This document shows positions 27,747 to 35,853 of a stretch of DNA of 64,000 nt, one piece after another. How positions within the stretch are numbered: position 1 is the stretch's first letter; the number at the start of each line of letters is the position of its first letter. The position numbers and the translations under genes are program-made. The notes below the pieces were generated by a model, which was given only the letters and a program-made list of their open reading frames with translations, had not been told where the DNA came from and did no database searches. The DNA is from an uncultured Hyphomonas sp. (GTDB lineage Bacteria; Pseudomonadota; Alphaproteobacteria; Caulobacterales; Hyphomonadaceae), in the NCBI RefSeq assembly GCF_963678875.1, contig NZ_OY787456.1:310001-374000 (forward strand), written 5' to 3'.

Positions 27747-27857
27747 ATGCTGTTTTCGCTCGCCTGCCTCGCCGGCTTCCTGACAGTGGTCTGCACGCCG
27801 GGCCTCGTCGCGCTGGAACTTGAAGACCGCCGCGCCAAGAAGAATGAGATCGCCTGA
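27747..27857 (+). CDS. 36-residue small membrane protein between pspA and pspB
   Basis: A 36-codon gene: MLFSLACLAGFLTVVCTPG, a single membrane helix, then a charged tail (LELEDRRAKKNEIA). A near-perfect ribosome site GGAGGG lies eight bases upstream, inside the end of pspA, and its stop overlaps the pspB start as TGATG, so translation of pspB is probably coupled to it. Size and layout resemble the small Psp membrane proteins, but it is not PspB or PspC, which follow. I do not know a named homologue. Confidence 0.72.
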   Translation: MLFSLACLAGFLTVVCTPGLVALELEDRRAKKNEIA

Positions 27858-28114
27858 TGCCTGAAGAAATTTTCGCCATAACCATCGTCGGTATCATCTT
27901 CATCGGCTTTCCGGCGATCATCTTCCACTACATTACCCAGTGGCGGAAGCAGAAGACCCTGATGCCCGACGATGAGCGGATGATGGAAGATCTCTGGCGC
28001 TCCGCGAAAGCCATGGAACGCCGGATCGAAACGCTCGAACGCCTGCTCGAAGCGGGGGAGACGGAGGAACACCGTCCTCCGCCCCGCCGCTCCCGCCCCA
28101 CTTTTGACGACTGA
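27857..28114 (+). CDS. pspB: Phage shock protein B
   Basis: An 85-residue protein with one N-terminal membrane helix (IFAITIVGIIFIGFPAIIF) followed by a coiled-coil region (DEERMMEDLWRSAKAMERRI-like, residues about 39-65) and a basic-Pro tail. This is the PspB architecture. PspB with PspC relays membrane stress to PspA-PspF. Its start overlaps the stop of the 36-residue gene. Confidence 0.93.
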   Translation: MPEEIFAITIVGIIFIGFPAIIFHYITQWRKQKTLMPDDERMMEDLWRSAKAMERRIETLERLLEAGETEEHRPPPRRSRPTFDD

Positions 28115-28125
28115 GGAATAAATAA

Positions 28126-28578
28126 ATGTCCCGCCACTCCCGCCCATACCGCGATGCCGTTCACGGCGAAGACCGGACTTATGGCTCCCCCAATCCCAAG
28201 CGTTTCTACCGCTCCCGCGACGACAAGGTCATTGCCGGTGTCTGCGGCGGCCTCGCTGAACGCTTTGGCTGGGAACCCGTCCTGGTCCGTGTCCTGGCCG
28301 TGCTTGCCTTCTTCTTCGTGATGGGGCCGCTCGCCCTGATCGCATATGTCACCATCTGGATGATCACACCGCGCCGCCCTTTTGGTCTGGCGTCGGTTTC
28401 TCCTGATGAAGACGCATTCTGGCGCAACGTTTCAGACCGGCCGCGCGTCACCTTCGGCAATCTCAAATACACCTTCATGGACCTCGATGAACGTCTCCGG
28501 AACATCGAGCGCAAGGTCACGTCAGACGAGTGGCGCCTGCGCAAGGAATTCCGGGACCTCGAACAAGGCAACAACTGA
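28126..28578 (+). CDS. pspC: Phage shock protein C
   Basis: A 150-residue PspC-domain protein. The domain signature RDDKVIAGVCGGLAERFGW (residues about 32-50) precedes two hydrophobic segments (LVRVLAVLAFFFVMGPLALIAYVTIW split between residues 54-79). The last 60 residues form a charged helix (LDERLRNIERKVTSDEWRLR). GAGGAA lies before the ATG, 11 bases after pspB. Confidence 0.94.
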   Translation: MSRHSRPYRDAVHGEDRTYGSPNPKRFYRSRDDKVIAGVCGGLAERFGWEPVLVRVLAVLAFFFVMGPLALIAYVTIWMITPRRPFGLASVSPDEDAFWRNVSDRPRVTFGNLKYTFMDLDERLRNIERKVTSDEWRLRKEFRDLEQGNN

Positions 28579-28640
28579 TCCGCATACAAAACAATAAAAG
28601 CGGAACACCAACTGACAGACTCCGGTAAAGGAACGGAACA

Positions 28641-28850
28641 ATGAGCAAGGGGACCTTTCTGACCAACAACTGGCTGATCTTCGCGATCACGCTGATTGTC
28701 GTGGCGGCCATGGTCGGGTTTTCACTGATGCAGGGCCAGATGGCCTTCCAGATGGCGGGGCTGGAGTTGTCCTTCACGCCGCATGAGGATGGCGGCCTGC
28801 GCCTGGCGGTGATCCGCACGGCTGATGCGCTAGGCGCGACCTCGCTTTAA
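28641..28850 (+). CDS. 69-residue membrane protein at the end of the psp operon
   Basis: A small protein with one membrane helix (WLIFAITLIVVAAMVGFSL, residues about 11-29) followed by a soluble C-terminal 40 residues. A good AAAGGA ribosome site precedes the ATG, and it follows pspC by 62 bases with no terminator in between, so it may belong to the psp transcript. Its 3' end overlaps the convergent mnmC gene by 21 bases. I do not recognise a family. Confidence 0.65.
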   Translation: MSKGTFLTNNWLIFAITLIVVAAMVGFSLMQGQMAFQMAGLELSFTPHEDGGLRLAVIRTADALGATSL

Positions 28851-30686
28851 CGCCCTCAGCAGCAGGCGCGCCGGGGCCACGGCCTCCAGCGCGGACCGGC
28901 TGGCCGGGGCAGGCGCGCAGCACAGGCGGGCGGCAAGCACCGACCCGGCCCACGGCCCCCAGGTAAACCCGCGGGCGCCGAAGCCGGACGAAACAAAAAC
29001 ACGATCCAGCAAAGGGGCGTCCGCATCTGCCGGGCGCCCTTTCCGCATGCCGGCAAAGGTTTCGAGGAAGGCCTCATGATCGGGCACCGCCCCGATCAGG
29101 GGCAGGCGGTCCGTTGTCGTGGCCCTCAGGCTGGCGCGGGAGGCGATGTCCGGCCCTGTCGCGTCGCGGATCCAGTAGGGGGAGAGGGCCTCGACGCCTT
29201 TCAAATTCTCTTCGCGCGCGGCATCCGACGTGAAGGGCGCCGTATCCGGAGCAACCTTGTCGAAGGTTGCGCCCCAGAGCCGCTTCAGGCCGAGCGCGAG
29301 GGCGTAGGTCCCGCTCGCCATGGCGAAGGGCGGAGCGTCTGCCGGGCCATCGGTAAAATCCACCTGGCCCATCCGTGCCTCAAGGCCAAGCCAGGGCAGC
29401 ATCGCGCCCGCCGCCATACCATTGGCGAGGATGATGGCGTCGAATTCCGTGCCATTCACCGTCCGGGCGGCGAGGCTCACTTCCGGCATTTCTCCATAAT
29501 GCTGTTCCACCCCATCCAGCAGGGAAGGGATCAGCTTGGCCGGTTCCACGATCAGCGCGCGCTTGTGTAGGAGGCCGCCGCCGGAAAGCGCTTCCAGGTC
29601 TTCGAGCGGCAGGGGCGGATCGGCCAGCAGTTTTTCGAACCGCGCCGTTTCCGCTGCATCTTTCGGGACCTGCCGCACGTCCGTTTCGGTGACGCCCGGC
29701 CGTCCCTGATAGGTGTGCCGTGCGGCGAGATAGGCATCGACCAGTAACCGGGCCTGCGCCGTGTCACCGGCATCCAGCCGGGGCATGACAAGGCCCATCG
29801 GATTGCCGCTGCCGCCAGTGGCCGGGCCGTCTGCCGGGTCGAAGACCACGGACTCAGCGCCCAGCTGCGTCAGCGCGTGGGCTGCGTTTGCCCCGGCAAT
29901 GCCGGCGCCGAGAATGGCAATACGGTTTGCGCGGGGCAGGGGGCGGCTGAGGCCGAAAACATCCGGCTGAGGCGCGGGCGGCGTGGCCAGCCGGGCCTCC
30001 AGACGTTCGCGCTTCCGGCCATGACCGGGCGCCTTGGCGACCGAAAAGCCTGCATCCGCCAATCCGCGCCGCACAGCACCCGCCACGGTGAAGGTTGCGG
30101 CCTGCGCACCCGGTACGCTGCGTTCACTTGCCCATTTGAAGAGGTCCGCGGCCCACATGGCCTCGTTCCTGGCCGGGCTGAACCCGTCGAGAAACCAGGC
30201 ATCGGCATGGTAAACGCTGTCCGGAAAAGACTCAGCAATATCAGCAAGATGGAGCGTAAGCGTCACGCCGTCTTCCGGCCAGACAAAGTGGCGTACGCCC
30301 CGTACAGGGCCTGGCCAGACGGCAATCAGGCGCTCTGAAAGACCGGCCAGCTCCGGCCAGGCTGACAGGGCGCGTTCGGCATCTTCCTTGGCGAGGGGAA
30401 AGCCTTCATAGCTCACGAAATGCAGGAAAGCGGTCGGTGATGGCCGGTTCGCGCGCCAGAGATCCCAGGCCGCAAGGAAGTTCAGCCCCGTGCCGAAGCC
30501 TGTTTCGGCGATCGTGAAAGCTTCCCGCCCGGTCCACGCTTCCGGCAGGCTGCATCCGGCCAGAAAAACCGCGCGCGTTTCACCCAGCCCGTCGCCCGCC
30601 GTGAAGTAGACATCACCTGCCGCCCGGGCGACCGGCGTACCGTCATCCTTCCAGTCGATTTCAGGCTGAGTCAGCAGGCGCGTCAT
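28830..30686 (-). CDS. mnmC: Bifunctional tRNA U34 modification enzyme MnmC
   Basis: MnmC completes 5-methylaminomethyl-2-thiouridine at the wobble position: the FAD domain removes the carboxymethyl group and the methyltransferase domain adds a methyl. The 618-residue protein starts MTRLLTQPEIDWKDDGTPVA with the MnmD methyltransferase domain (ETGFGTGLNFL, DAWFLDGFSPARNEAMW) to about residue 230, then the oxidoreductase domain (AILGAGIAGANAAHAL, SGFGARGFTWGPW). The start was set at the family N-terminus; the longer frame back to 30806 is not supported. E. coli MnmC is about 668 residues. Confidence 0.94.
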   Translation of the reverse strand: MTRLLTQPEIDWKDDGTPVARAAGDVYFTAGDGLGETRAVFLAGCSLPEAWTGREAFTIAETGFGTGLNFLAAWDLWRANRPSPTAFLHFVSYEGFPLAKEDAERALSAWPELAGLSERLIAVWPGPVRGVRHFVWPEDGVTLTLHLADIAESFPDSVYHADAWFLDGFSPARNEAMWAADLFKWASERSVPGAQAATFTVAGAVRRGLADAGFSVAKAPGHGRKRERLEARLATPPAPQPDVFGLSRPLPRANRIAILGAGIAGANAAHALTQLGAESVVFDPADGPATGGSGNPMGLVMPRLDAGDTAQARLLVDAYLAARHTYQGRPGVTETDVRQVPKDAAETARFEKLLADPPLPLEDLEALSGGGLLHKRALIVEPAKLIPSLLDGVEQHYGEMPEVSLAARTVNGTEFDAIILANGMAAGAMLPWLGLEARMGQVDFTDGPADAPPFAMASGTYALALGLKRLWGATFDKVAPDTAPFTSDAAREENLKGVEALSPYWIRDATGPDIASRASLRATTTDRLPLIGAVPDHEAFLETFAGMRKGRPADADAPLLDRVFVSSGFGARGFTWGPWAGSVLAARLCCAPAPASRSALEAVAPARLLLRALKRGRA

Positions 30687-30832
30687 GGGCAGGTGGCCTA
30701 GCCTCGCGCGCGTGACTTGAACAGGGGGCGCAGCAGGTCTTTCGGCCGGTCTGAAAGAATTTCGGACCTTTTCCTGCCCTCGCACGTTGATTGAGTGACC
30801 GCACAAAAGCGGCAGACGAAAGGAGACGCATT

Positions 30833-31003
30833 ATGGACAAGGAACATGTGAAGAGCGCCGCCAAGAAGGCTGAAGGCACGCTGAAGGAAGCGACCGGCAA
30901 GGCCGTCGGCGACAAAAGCCTCGAAATGAAAGGCAAGATGGACCAGGCCGAAGGCGAAGTCCGCGAAAAGGTCGGCGACGTGAAAGACAAGCTGGGCAAG
31001 TAA
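30833..31003 (+). CDS. CsbD-family stress protein
   Basis: A 56-residue hydrophilic protein: MDKEHVKSAAKKAEGTLKEA, then KAVGDKSLEMKGKMDQAEGE. Length and repeats fit CsbD-like proteins, which are induced by general stress and whose function is unclear. A strong AAAGGAG site lies seven bases before the ATG. It is divergent from mnmC with 146 bases between them. Confidence 0.93.
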   Translation: MDKEHVKSAAKKAEGTLKEATGKAVGDKSLEMKGKMDQAEGEVREKVGDVKDKLGK

Positions 31004-31031
31004 TTCAGCCTGCTGAATATATGCCACCGCC

Positions 31032-31059
31032 GGGGTGGACGGCATGAGCCGTCCGCCCC
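31032..31059. terminator. Strong hairpin between convergent csbD-like gene and ohrR
   Basis: A 12-base stem (GGGGTGGACGGC / GCCGTCCGCCCC, one G-T pair) with an ATGA loop lies between two convergent genes. No T tract follows on either strand, so use as a terminator is plausible but not certain. Confidence 0.5.
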
Positions 31060-31064
31060 GCGTG

Positions 31065-31547
31065 TCATTTAGGGGGCGGCTGTCTCAGGTGCCGGTTGAG
31101 ATTGTCCCGCAATTTCCTGACTTGCTGGTTCAGGGCCGCCAGATCCTCAAGGCTCATGCCTGAATTTGCGATGAGCGTTGCCCCCATGCAGCCGACTTCG
31201 GCGCGCAGGTCGCGCCCTTTCTGCGTGACATGGATCAGGACCTGCCGCTCGTTCTCCGGATTGCGCGCCCGCGTCACATGACCCGAGGCTTCCAGCCGCT
31301 TCAGAAGGGGCGTCAGGGTGCTGGGTTCGAGATCCAGATGATGGGCCAGCCCGCCAACCGTCTGGCCGTCTTCAGACCAGAGCAGGTTCAGGACCAGGTA
31401 TTGCGGATAAGTGATTCCCATCGCGTCCAGCATCGGCTTGTAAGTGCGCTGGATGGCGAGGCTCGCTGAATAGATGCCGAGACAGAGATGGTCGTCGAGG
31501 CTCGGAATCTGGATGCCTGTGTCCGGTTCGAGTGTTGCTGGGCTCAT
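31065..31547 (-). CDS. ohrR: OhrR-like MarR-family regulator
   Basis: A 160-residue MarR regulator. The ATG at 31547 has AAGGAG seven bases upstream. It contains LDDHLCLGIYSASLAIQR with a Cys at the OhrR peroxide-sensing position, the winged helix TVGGLAHHLDLEPSTLTPLL and KRLEASGHVTRARNPENER. It is divergent from an Ohr peroxidase gene, with operator-like repeats between, the standard OhrR-ohr layout in which organic peroxide oxidises the Cys and releases the repressor. Confidence 0.93.
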   Translation of the reverse strand: MSPATLEPDTGIQIPSLDDHLCLGIYSASLAIQRTYKPMLDAMGITYPQYLVLNLLWSEDGQTVGGLAHHLDLEPSTLTPLLKRLEASGHVTRARNPENERQVLIHVTQKGRDLRAEVGCMGATLIANSGMSLEDLAALNQQVRKLRDNLNRHLRQPPPK

Positions 31548-31574
31548 GGACGCGCTCCTTGGGTGCCTGTCACA

Positions 31575-31662
31575 AATATATCGCGATAAATATTTGCTTG
31601 ACAATGTCAGGTGGTGTCTTAATTCATAAATACTTATCGCAATAAACATTATCGCAATTTGC
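31575..31662. promoter_or_regulatory. ohrR/ohr intergenic operator region
   Basis: The divergent region contains three TATCGC/GCGATA words: a near-palindrome centred on TATCGCGATA (about 31579-31588), and two direct copies of TTATCGCAAT (31634 and 31649). A TTGACA-like -35 element is at 31598. The AT-rich palindromes are the expected kind of OhrR operator. The precise box is not established. Confidence 0.6.
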
Positions 31663-31676
31663 AAAGGAGATAACAC

Positions 31677-32105
31677 ATGCCGACAAGCGTTTTCTACAAG
31701 ACCCAGGCGGTTGCTACCGGCGGCCGTGACGGCCACGCCGAAACCCTCGACGGCAGCCTGAAAGTGAACCTCTCCACCCCGAAGGAACTTGGCGGGGCAG
31801 GGGGCGACGGCAACAATCCGGAACAGCTGTTCGCAGCTGGCTATGCAGCCTGCTTCATCGGGGCCATGAAAGCCGTGGCCTCGCAGAACCAGCATCTCAA
31901 AGTCCCGGCAGACGCGAAGGTCACCTCCACGGTCGGTATCGGCCCGCGCTCGGAAGGCGGATTCGGGCTGACGGTTGCTCTGGAAGTCTCATTGCCGGGG
32001 CTGGAGCGTGAACTTGCCGAGGAGCTGGTGCACAAGGCGCACGAAGTCTGCCCTTACTCCAACGCGACCCGCAACAATATCGATGTTGAGCTGAAGGTGG
32101 CCTGA
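31677..32105 (+). CDS. ohr: Organic hydroperoxide resistance peroxidase Ohr
   Basis: A 142-residue OsmC/Ohr-family thiol peroxidase that reduces organic hydroperoxides with lipoyl-linked reductants. The two active-site Cys are seen in AAGYAACFIGAMKA (about residue 60) and EVCPYSNATRNN (about 127), the pattern of Ohr rather than OsmC. An AAAGGAG site precedes the ATG. It is controlled by the divergent ohrR. Confidence 0.95.
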   Translation: MPTSVFYKTQAVATGGRDGHAETLDGSLKVNLSTPKELGGAGGDGNNPEQLFAAGYAACFIGAMKAVASQNQHLKVPADAKVTSTVGIGPRSEGGFGLTVALEVSLPGLERELAEELVHKAHEVCPYSNATRNNIDVELKVA

Positions 32106-32129
32106 GCCGCGTTTGAATAGTGCAGCAAC

Positions 32130-32160
32130 GCCGCCCGGCCGCCGCTGGGCGGCTTTCGCT
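32130..32160 (+). terminator. Weak terminator after ohr
   Basis: GCCGCCC (32130) pairs with GGGCGGC (32147) and is followed by TTTCGCTT, a poor T tract. Located 25 bases after the ohr stop. Confidence 0.5.
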
Positions 32161-32224
32161 TGCGCGGAAGGTTGCCGGTGCCCAGATAGGTGCCAGATAC
32201 GGAAAAGCACAGCAGGAGTGTGCC

Positions 32225-32512
32225 ATGGAAACCTTCGAGATCCGCAAGGAAGATGGGGAAACGGGCGGGCGCTATGTCACCGTCGTGGACGGCCATGAGG
32301 CCGAGATGACCTATTCGAAGGCGGGCACGTCCCGCATCATCATCGACCATACCGGGGTGCCGAAAGCGCTTGGCGGGCGCGGCGTCGGCGTGGCACTGGT
32401 GCAACGCGCCGTCGAAGATGCCCGGGCCGCGGGCCTGAAAATCATCCCCCTCTGCCCCTTTGCGAAGGCGCAGATCGAGAAACACAAGGAATGGCAGGAC
32501 GTTCTGGCATGA
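32225..32512 (+). CDS. Small GNAT-like (YjdJ-type) acetyltransferase, copy 1
   Basis: A 95-residue minimal acetyltransferase fold (start ATG 32225, AGGAG upstream). The acetyl-CoA motif is LGGRGVGVALVQRAVEDARAAG near residues 49-70; the C-terminus IIPLCPFAKAQIEKHKEW is typical of the short YjdJ/GTF-like family. Its stop overlaps the start of the next, related gene as ATGA. Substrate unknown. Confidence 0.87.
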   Translation: METFEIRKEDGETGGRYVTVVDGHEAEMTYSKAGTSRIIIDHTGVPKALGGRGVGVALVQRAVEDARAAGLKIIPLCPFAKAQIEKHKEWQDVLA

Positions 32513-32784
32513 CCGAGATCACCCACGATCAAAACATGATGCGCTATTCGTATTTCGAGAACGGCATCGAAGCCTATCTCACCTATGAGCGCCCGCGCGC
32601 CGGTCATGTCCACATCACCCATACGATCGTGCCGGGCCCGCTGGGCGGCCGCGGTCTCGGCAAGCGCCTTGTCGAAGCGGCCATGGCCGATGTGATCGCC
32701 AGCGGCGAGACCGTCTCGTCCAGTTGCTGGTTTGCCACCGCGCTGATCGAGAAAACGCCGGAATGGTCGGCCGCGCAGGCATGA
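32509..32784 (+). CDS. Small GNAT-like acetyltransferase, copy 2
   Basis: A 91-residue paralogue of the preceding gene with the same order of elements: LGGRGLGKRLVEAAMADV, then SCWFATALIEKTPEW. The proteins have diverged considerably, so the duplication is old. The four-base overlap with both neighbours implies one translationally coupled operon with the YcgN-like gene. Confidence 0.85.
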   Translation: MTEITHDQNMMRYSYFENGIEAYLTYERPRAGHVHITHTIVPGPLGGRGLGKRLVEAAMADVIASGETVSSSCWFATALIEKTPEWSAAQA

Positions 32785-33230
32785 CCGCGCCCTTCTGGAA
32801 ACAGAAAACGCTCGAACAGATGACGCGGGACGAGTGGGAGTCGCTTTGCGACGGCTGCGCCAAATGCTGCCTGCTGAAACTGGAAGACGAAGACACAGGC
32901 GAGATCGCCTACACCAAGCTGCACTGCCGCCTGCTCGACGGGCAGGCCTGTGCCTGCATGGATTATGAGAACCGCAAGAAGATCGTCGAGGATTGCGTGA
33001 TCCTGACGCCGCAGAATGTGGCGGAGATCAAATGGATGCCGCGCACCTGCGCCTACCGCCTCGTGCTGGAAGGCAAGGATCTGCCGGAGTGGCATCATCT
33101 CGTCTGCGGCGACCGCAACCGCGTCCACACCACAGGCAATTCCGTCCGGGGCCGGACCGTCTCCGAAGATACGGTCTTCGACGAAGACCCCGAAGACTGG
33201 ATCGTCGACTGGGAAGGCAATGAGCCATAG
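32781..33230 (+). CDS. YcgN-family (UPF0260) cysteine cluster protein
   Basis: A 149-residue protein of the YcgN/UPF0260 family with the cysteine-rich pattern CDGCAKCCLLKL, then CRLLDGQACACMDY and MPRTCAYRL, likely binding zinc or an Fe-S cluster. I choose the ATG at 32781, which overlaps the previous stop as ATGA; an upstream start at 32763 is possible. Function of the family is unknown. Part of the acetyltransferase operon. Confidence 0.88.
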   Translation: MTAPFWKQKTLEQMTRDEWESLCDGCAKCCLLKLEDEDTGEIAYTKLHCRLLDGQACACMDYENRKKIVEDCVILTPQNVAEIKWMPRTCAYRLVLEGKDLPEWHHLVCGDRNRVHTTGNSVRGRTVSEDTVFDEDPEDWIVDWEGNEP

Positions 33231-33278
33231 GGTTCCGTTGACAACTTCTCCTTAAGCCGGATTTGAGAGACTGGCGGG

Positions 33279-34178
33279 ATGGAAACGCTGCCCGCCTTTG
33301 TCGACTATCTCTCCAATGAGCGCCGCATGGCCGCCAAGACGGTGGATGCCTACCGCTCTGATCTGGCGGAGTTTTTCAACTTCCTGCGCCATCACATGGG
33401 CGAGGAGCCGACCCCGGAATTGCTAGGTGAGCTGAAGGCGCGCGATATCCGTGCCCACATTGCGCAGCGCCGCCGCGACGGCCTGTCGGATGCTTCGGTC
33501 GCGCGGCTGCTCTCTTCCATCAAGGCGCTGTACCGCTGGCTGAACCGGGCTTTCGATATCGAGAATGCCGAAGTTGCCTACCTTCAGGGCCCGAAACGGC
33601 CGAAGCGCCTGCCGCGCCCTGTCTCTGCCGAAGCCGCAAAAGACATGATCGAGGAGGCCGCCGACGATCCGGATGTTGCGCCCTGGATCAATGCGCGCGA
33701 TGCGGCCGTGCTGTCGCTGCTCTACGGGGCGGGGCTGCGTATCTCCGAAGCGCTGAGCCTCACCGGCGCAGATGTGCCGGCGCCGGAACGCCTGCGTATC
33801 ACGGGCAAGGGCGGCAAGGTGCGGATCGTGCCGCTGATCCCGGCCGTACGTGACGCCATCAATTTCTATGCGGAACAATGCCCCTATGCGCTGACGCGGA
33901 CACAACCCCTGTTCCGGGGCGCGAAAGGCGGCGCGCTGAACCCGCGCCTGATCCAGGGCCTCGTCCAGCGCCTGCGCGGCCTTCTGGGCCTGCCGGACAC
34001 CGCGACGCCGCACGCCCTGCGGCACGCTTTCGCAACGCATCTTCTCGCCGCGGGCGCAGACCTGCGCGCGATCCAGACCCTTCTTGGCCATGCTTCGCTC
34101 TCGACCACGCAGGTCTATACCGGGGTCGATGCCAGCCGCCTGCGCGAGGTGCACGCGGCGGCCCACCCACGGGCCTAG
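33279..34178 (+). CDS. xerC: Tyrosine recombinase XerC-like
   Basis: A 299-residue site-specific recombinase that resolves chromosome dimers at dif. The N-terminal SAM-like domain (FVDYLSNERRMAAKTVDAY) is followed by the catalytic domain with Arg in GAGLRISEAL, Lys in TGKGGKVR, His-x-x-Arg in HALRHAFATHLL, His in LGHASLS and Tyr in QVYTGVD, all present. Length and lack of nearby phage genes favour the housekeeping Xer protein. XerC versus XerD is a guess from resemblance. Confidence 0.9.
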   Translation: METLPAFVDYLSNERRMAAKTVDAYRSDLAEFFNFLRHHMGEEPTPELLGELKARDIRAHIAQRRRDGLSDASVARLLSSIKALYRWLNRAFDIENAEVAYLQGPKRPKRLPRPVSAEAAKDMIEEAADDPDVAPWINARDAAVLSLLYGAGLRISEALSLTGADVPAPERLRITGKGGKVRIVPLIPAVRDAINFYAEQCPYALTRTQPLFRGAKGGALNPRLIQGLVQRLRGLLGLPDTATPHALRHAFATHLLAAGADLRAIQTLLGHASLSTTQVYTGVDASRLREVHAAAHPRA

Positions 34179-34272
34179 GCTGTCACAAACTCCCCACAAG
34201 GGGCATGCCATGCCCATTTTCCTGCCTCAATTGCGAGCGATGGTTCACAGAACTGGAACTGGGAGACACGTC

Positions 34273-34803
34273 ATGGGCGTGAAACGGAACACAGTCATCG
34301 GCCTGCTGACCATCGCGACCTTCATCGGTTGCGGCCTCGCGGCGAATGCCCAGGAGGTCATTCCACCCGAGAAGGACTCCTTCATCGATTATGACGGCTT
34401 CCTCGGCGTTTCCGAAGAAGTCGCGGCCTACCGCCAGCTGCACCTCGTGCCCCTCGTAGAGTTCAACGAGATGAAGGCCGAGCCCGGCACGATCATCCTC
34501 GATTCCCGCAGCGCCGAAGCCTTTGCGATGGGCCATATCGAGGGTGCGATCAATGTGAACTTCTCCGACTTCACCGAAGAGAAGCTTGCCGCAGCGATCC
34601 CGTCAAAGGACACGCGCATCCTGATCTACTGCAACAACAATTTCGAAGACGACATCGCCCCCGTCATGCTGAAGAGTGCGCCGCTCGCCCTCAACGTGCC
34701 GACCTTCATCAATCTCTATGGCTATGGCTACAAGAACGTCTTTGAGCTGAAGGGCATGCATTCGCTGGAGGATCCGGAGATCCACTGGGTCAGCGGCCTG
34801 TAA
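34273..34803 (+). CDS. Exported rhodanese-domain protein
   Basis: A 176-residue protein with a signal peptide (MGVKRNTVIGLLTIATFIGC then GLAANAQEV). The start at 34273 has GGGAG ahead of it; an earlier in-frame codon would destroy the signal. The rhodanese domain has IILDSRSAEAFAMGHIEGAI and the catalytic Cys in ILIYCNNNFEDD. It would act in the periplasm on sulphur or as a redox protein. It stands alone 94 bases after xerC. Confidence 0.87.
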   Translation: MGVKRNTVIGLLTIATFIGCGLAANAQEVIPPEKDSFIDYDGFLGVSEEVAAYRQLHLVPLVEFNEMKAEPGTIILDSRSAEAFAMGHIEGAINVNFSDFTEEKLAAAIPSKDTRILIYCNNNFEDDIAPVMLKSAPLALNVPTFINLYGYGYKNVFELKGMHSLEDPEIHWVSGL

Positions 34804-34820
34804 GGGCTCGGTCTGTTTCC

Positions 34821-35759
34821 TTAACGAGGCAGTGCATCCACGACGCGGTGATATTCCGCGATCGTTTCCTCGAAGATCTGCGCGATGGGCTTCACGTCCT
34901 TGATGCGCCCGGCGACCTGGCCGGTCAGCGCGATGCCCGCTTCAAGGTTTCCGCCGAAGTAAACGTCCTGCGTCCCGGCGAATTCCCCGAAGATGTTCTC
35001 GACGCCTTCCTTCTGGATACGGCTCGTCCGTTCCGTGCGAAGCGCGCGCAGCGCCGGGCCGGGGCCGTTCCGGTTGAGGAACACCGTGTCGGTAGAATCC
35101 GCGCCAATGATGGCATCCTTCCAGTTCTGGTGCACCGGGCTCTCGGCAGAAGAGAGAATGCGCGTGCCCATCAGCACGCCTTCGGCGCCAAGGCAGAAGG
35201 CCGCCGCCATCGTCCGCCCGTCCATGATGCCACCTGCGGCCACCACAGGCACATCCACGGCCTCGCAGACCTGCGGGATCAGCACCATGGAAGCGACATC
35301 CTTCGGGTTCTTGAAGCCTCCGCCTTCGCCGCCCTCGACGATCAGTCCGTCGACGCCTGCCTCGATGGCGCGCATCGCACCCTGAAGCGACGGCACGACG
35401 TGGAACACGGTGAGGCCCGCCTCTTTCAGCATGCCGGTATATTTCATCGGGTCGCCCGCAGATGTCGTGACGAACTTGATGCCCTGGTCGATGACGAACT
35501 GGACGATATCCGGATCACGCACGAAGGCCTGCGCGACGTTGACGCCGAACGGCTTGTCCGTCAGCGTTTTCATCGTCTTGATTTCCGCGCGCACGGCGTC
35601 GAGGTCCCCGGAGGAGGTCTCGATGATGCCCATGCCGCCAGCATTCGAAACGGCGGAGGACAATTGCGACCGGGCGATCCAGCCCATGGCGGCCTGGATG
35701 ATGGGTTTCTCGATGCCCAGCATTTCGGTGATGCGGGTCTGGATCGGCTTTGTGCTCAT
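34821..35759 (-). CDS. Nitronate monooxygenase-family flavoprotein
   Basis: A 312-residue FMN enzyme of the 2-nitropropane dioxygenase/nitronate monooxygenase family. The ATG at 35759 has AGGAGG upstream. Seen: LGIEKPIIQAAMGWIARSQL, the flavin-phosphate region DGLIVEGGEGGGF, and PVVAAGGIMDGRTMAAAFCLGA. The family also includes FabK-like enoyl reductases, so the reaction could be nitronate oxidation or a related reduction. It is convergent with the rhodanese gene and divergent from a GNAT gene. Confidence 0.88.
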   Translation of the reverse strand: MSTKPIQTRITEMLGIEKPIIQAAMGWIARSQLSSAVSNAGGMGIIETSSGDLDAVRAEIKTMKTLTDKPFGVNVAQAFVRDPDIVQFVIDQGIKFVTTSAGDPMKYTGMLKEAGLTVFHVVPSLQGAMRAIEAGVDGLIVEGGEGGGFKNPKDVASMVLIPQVCEAVDVPVVAAGGIMDGRTMAAAFCLGAEGVLMGTRILSSAESPVHQNWKDAIIGADSTDTVFLNRNGPGPALRALRTERTSRIQKEGVENIFGEFAGTQDVYFGGNLEAGIALTGQVAGRIKDVKPIAQIFEETIAEYHRVVDALPR

Positions 35760-35853
35760 ATTTGTCTCCTCCTGCGGGCCAGAGAAGGCGGGAACGGCCC
35801 GCCCGGCAAGCCCTCGCCTAGCGTCAGAACACAATTACGTTAGATTGGTCTCC

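Noticed and set aside
33279..34178. XerC-like gene as sign of an integrated phage or island
   Set aside because: No phage genes, attachment repeats or tRNA lie near it; length and context fit the housekeeping recombinase.
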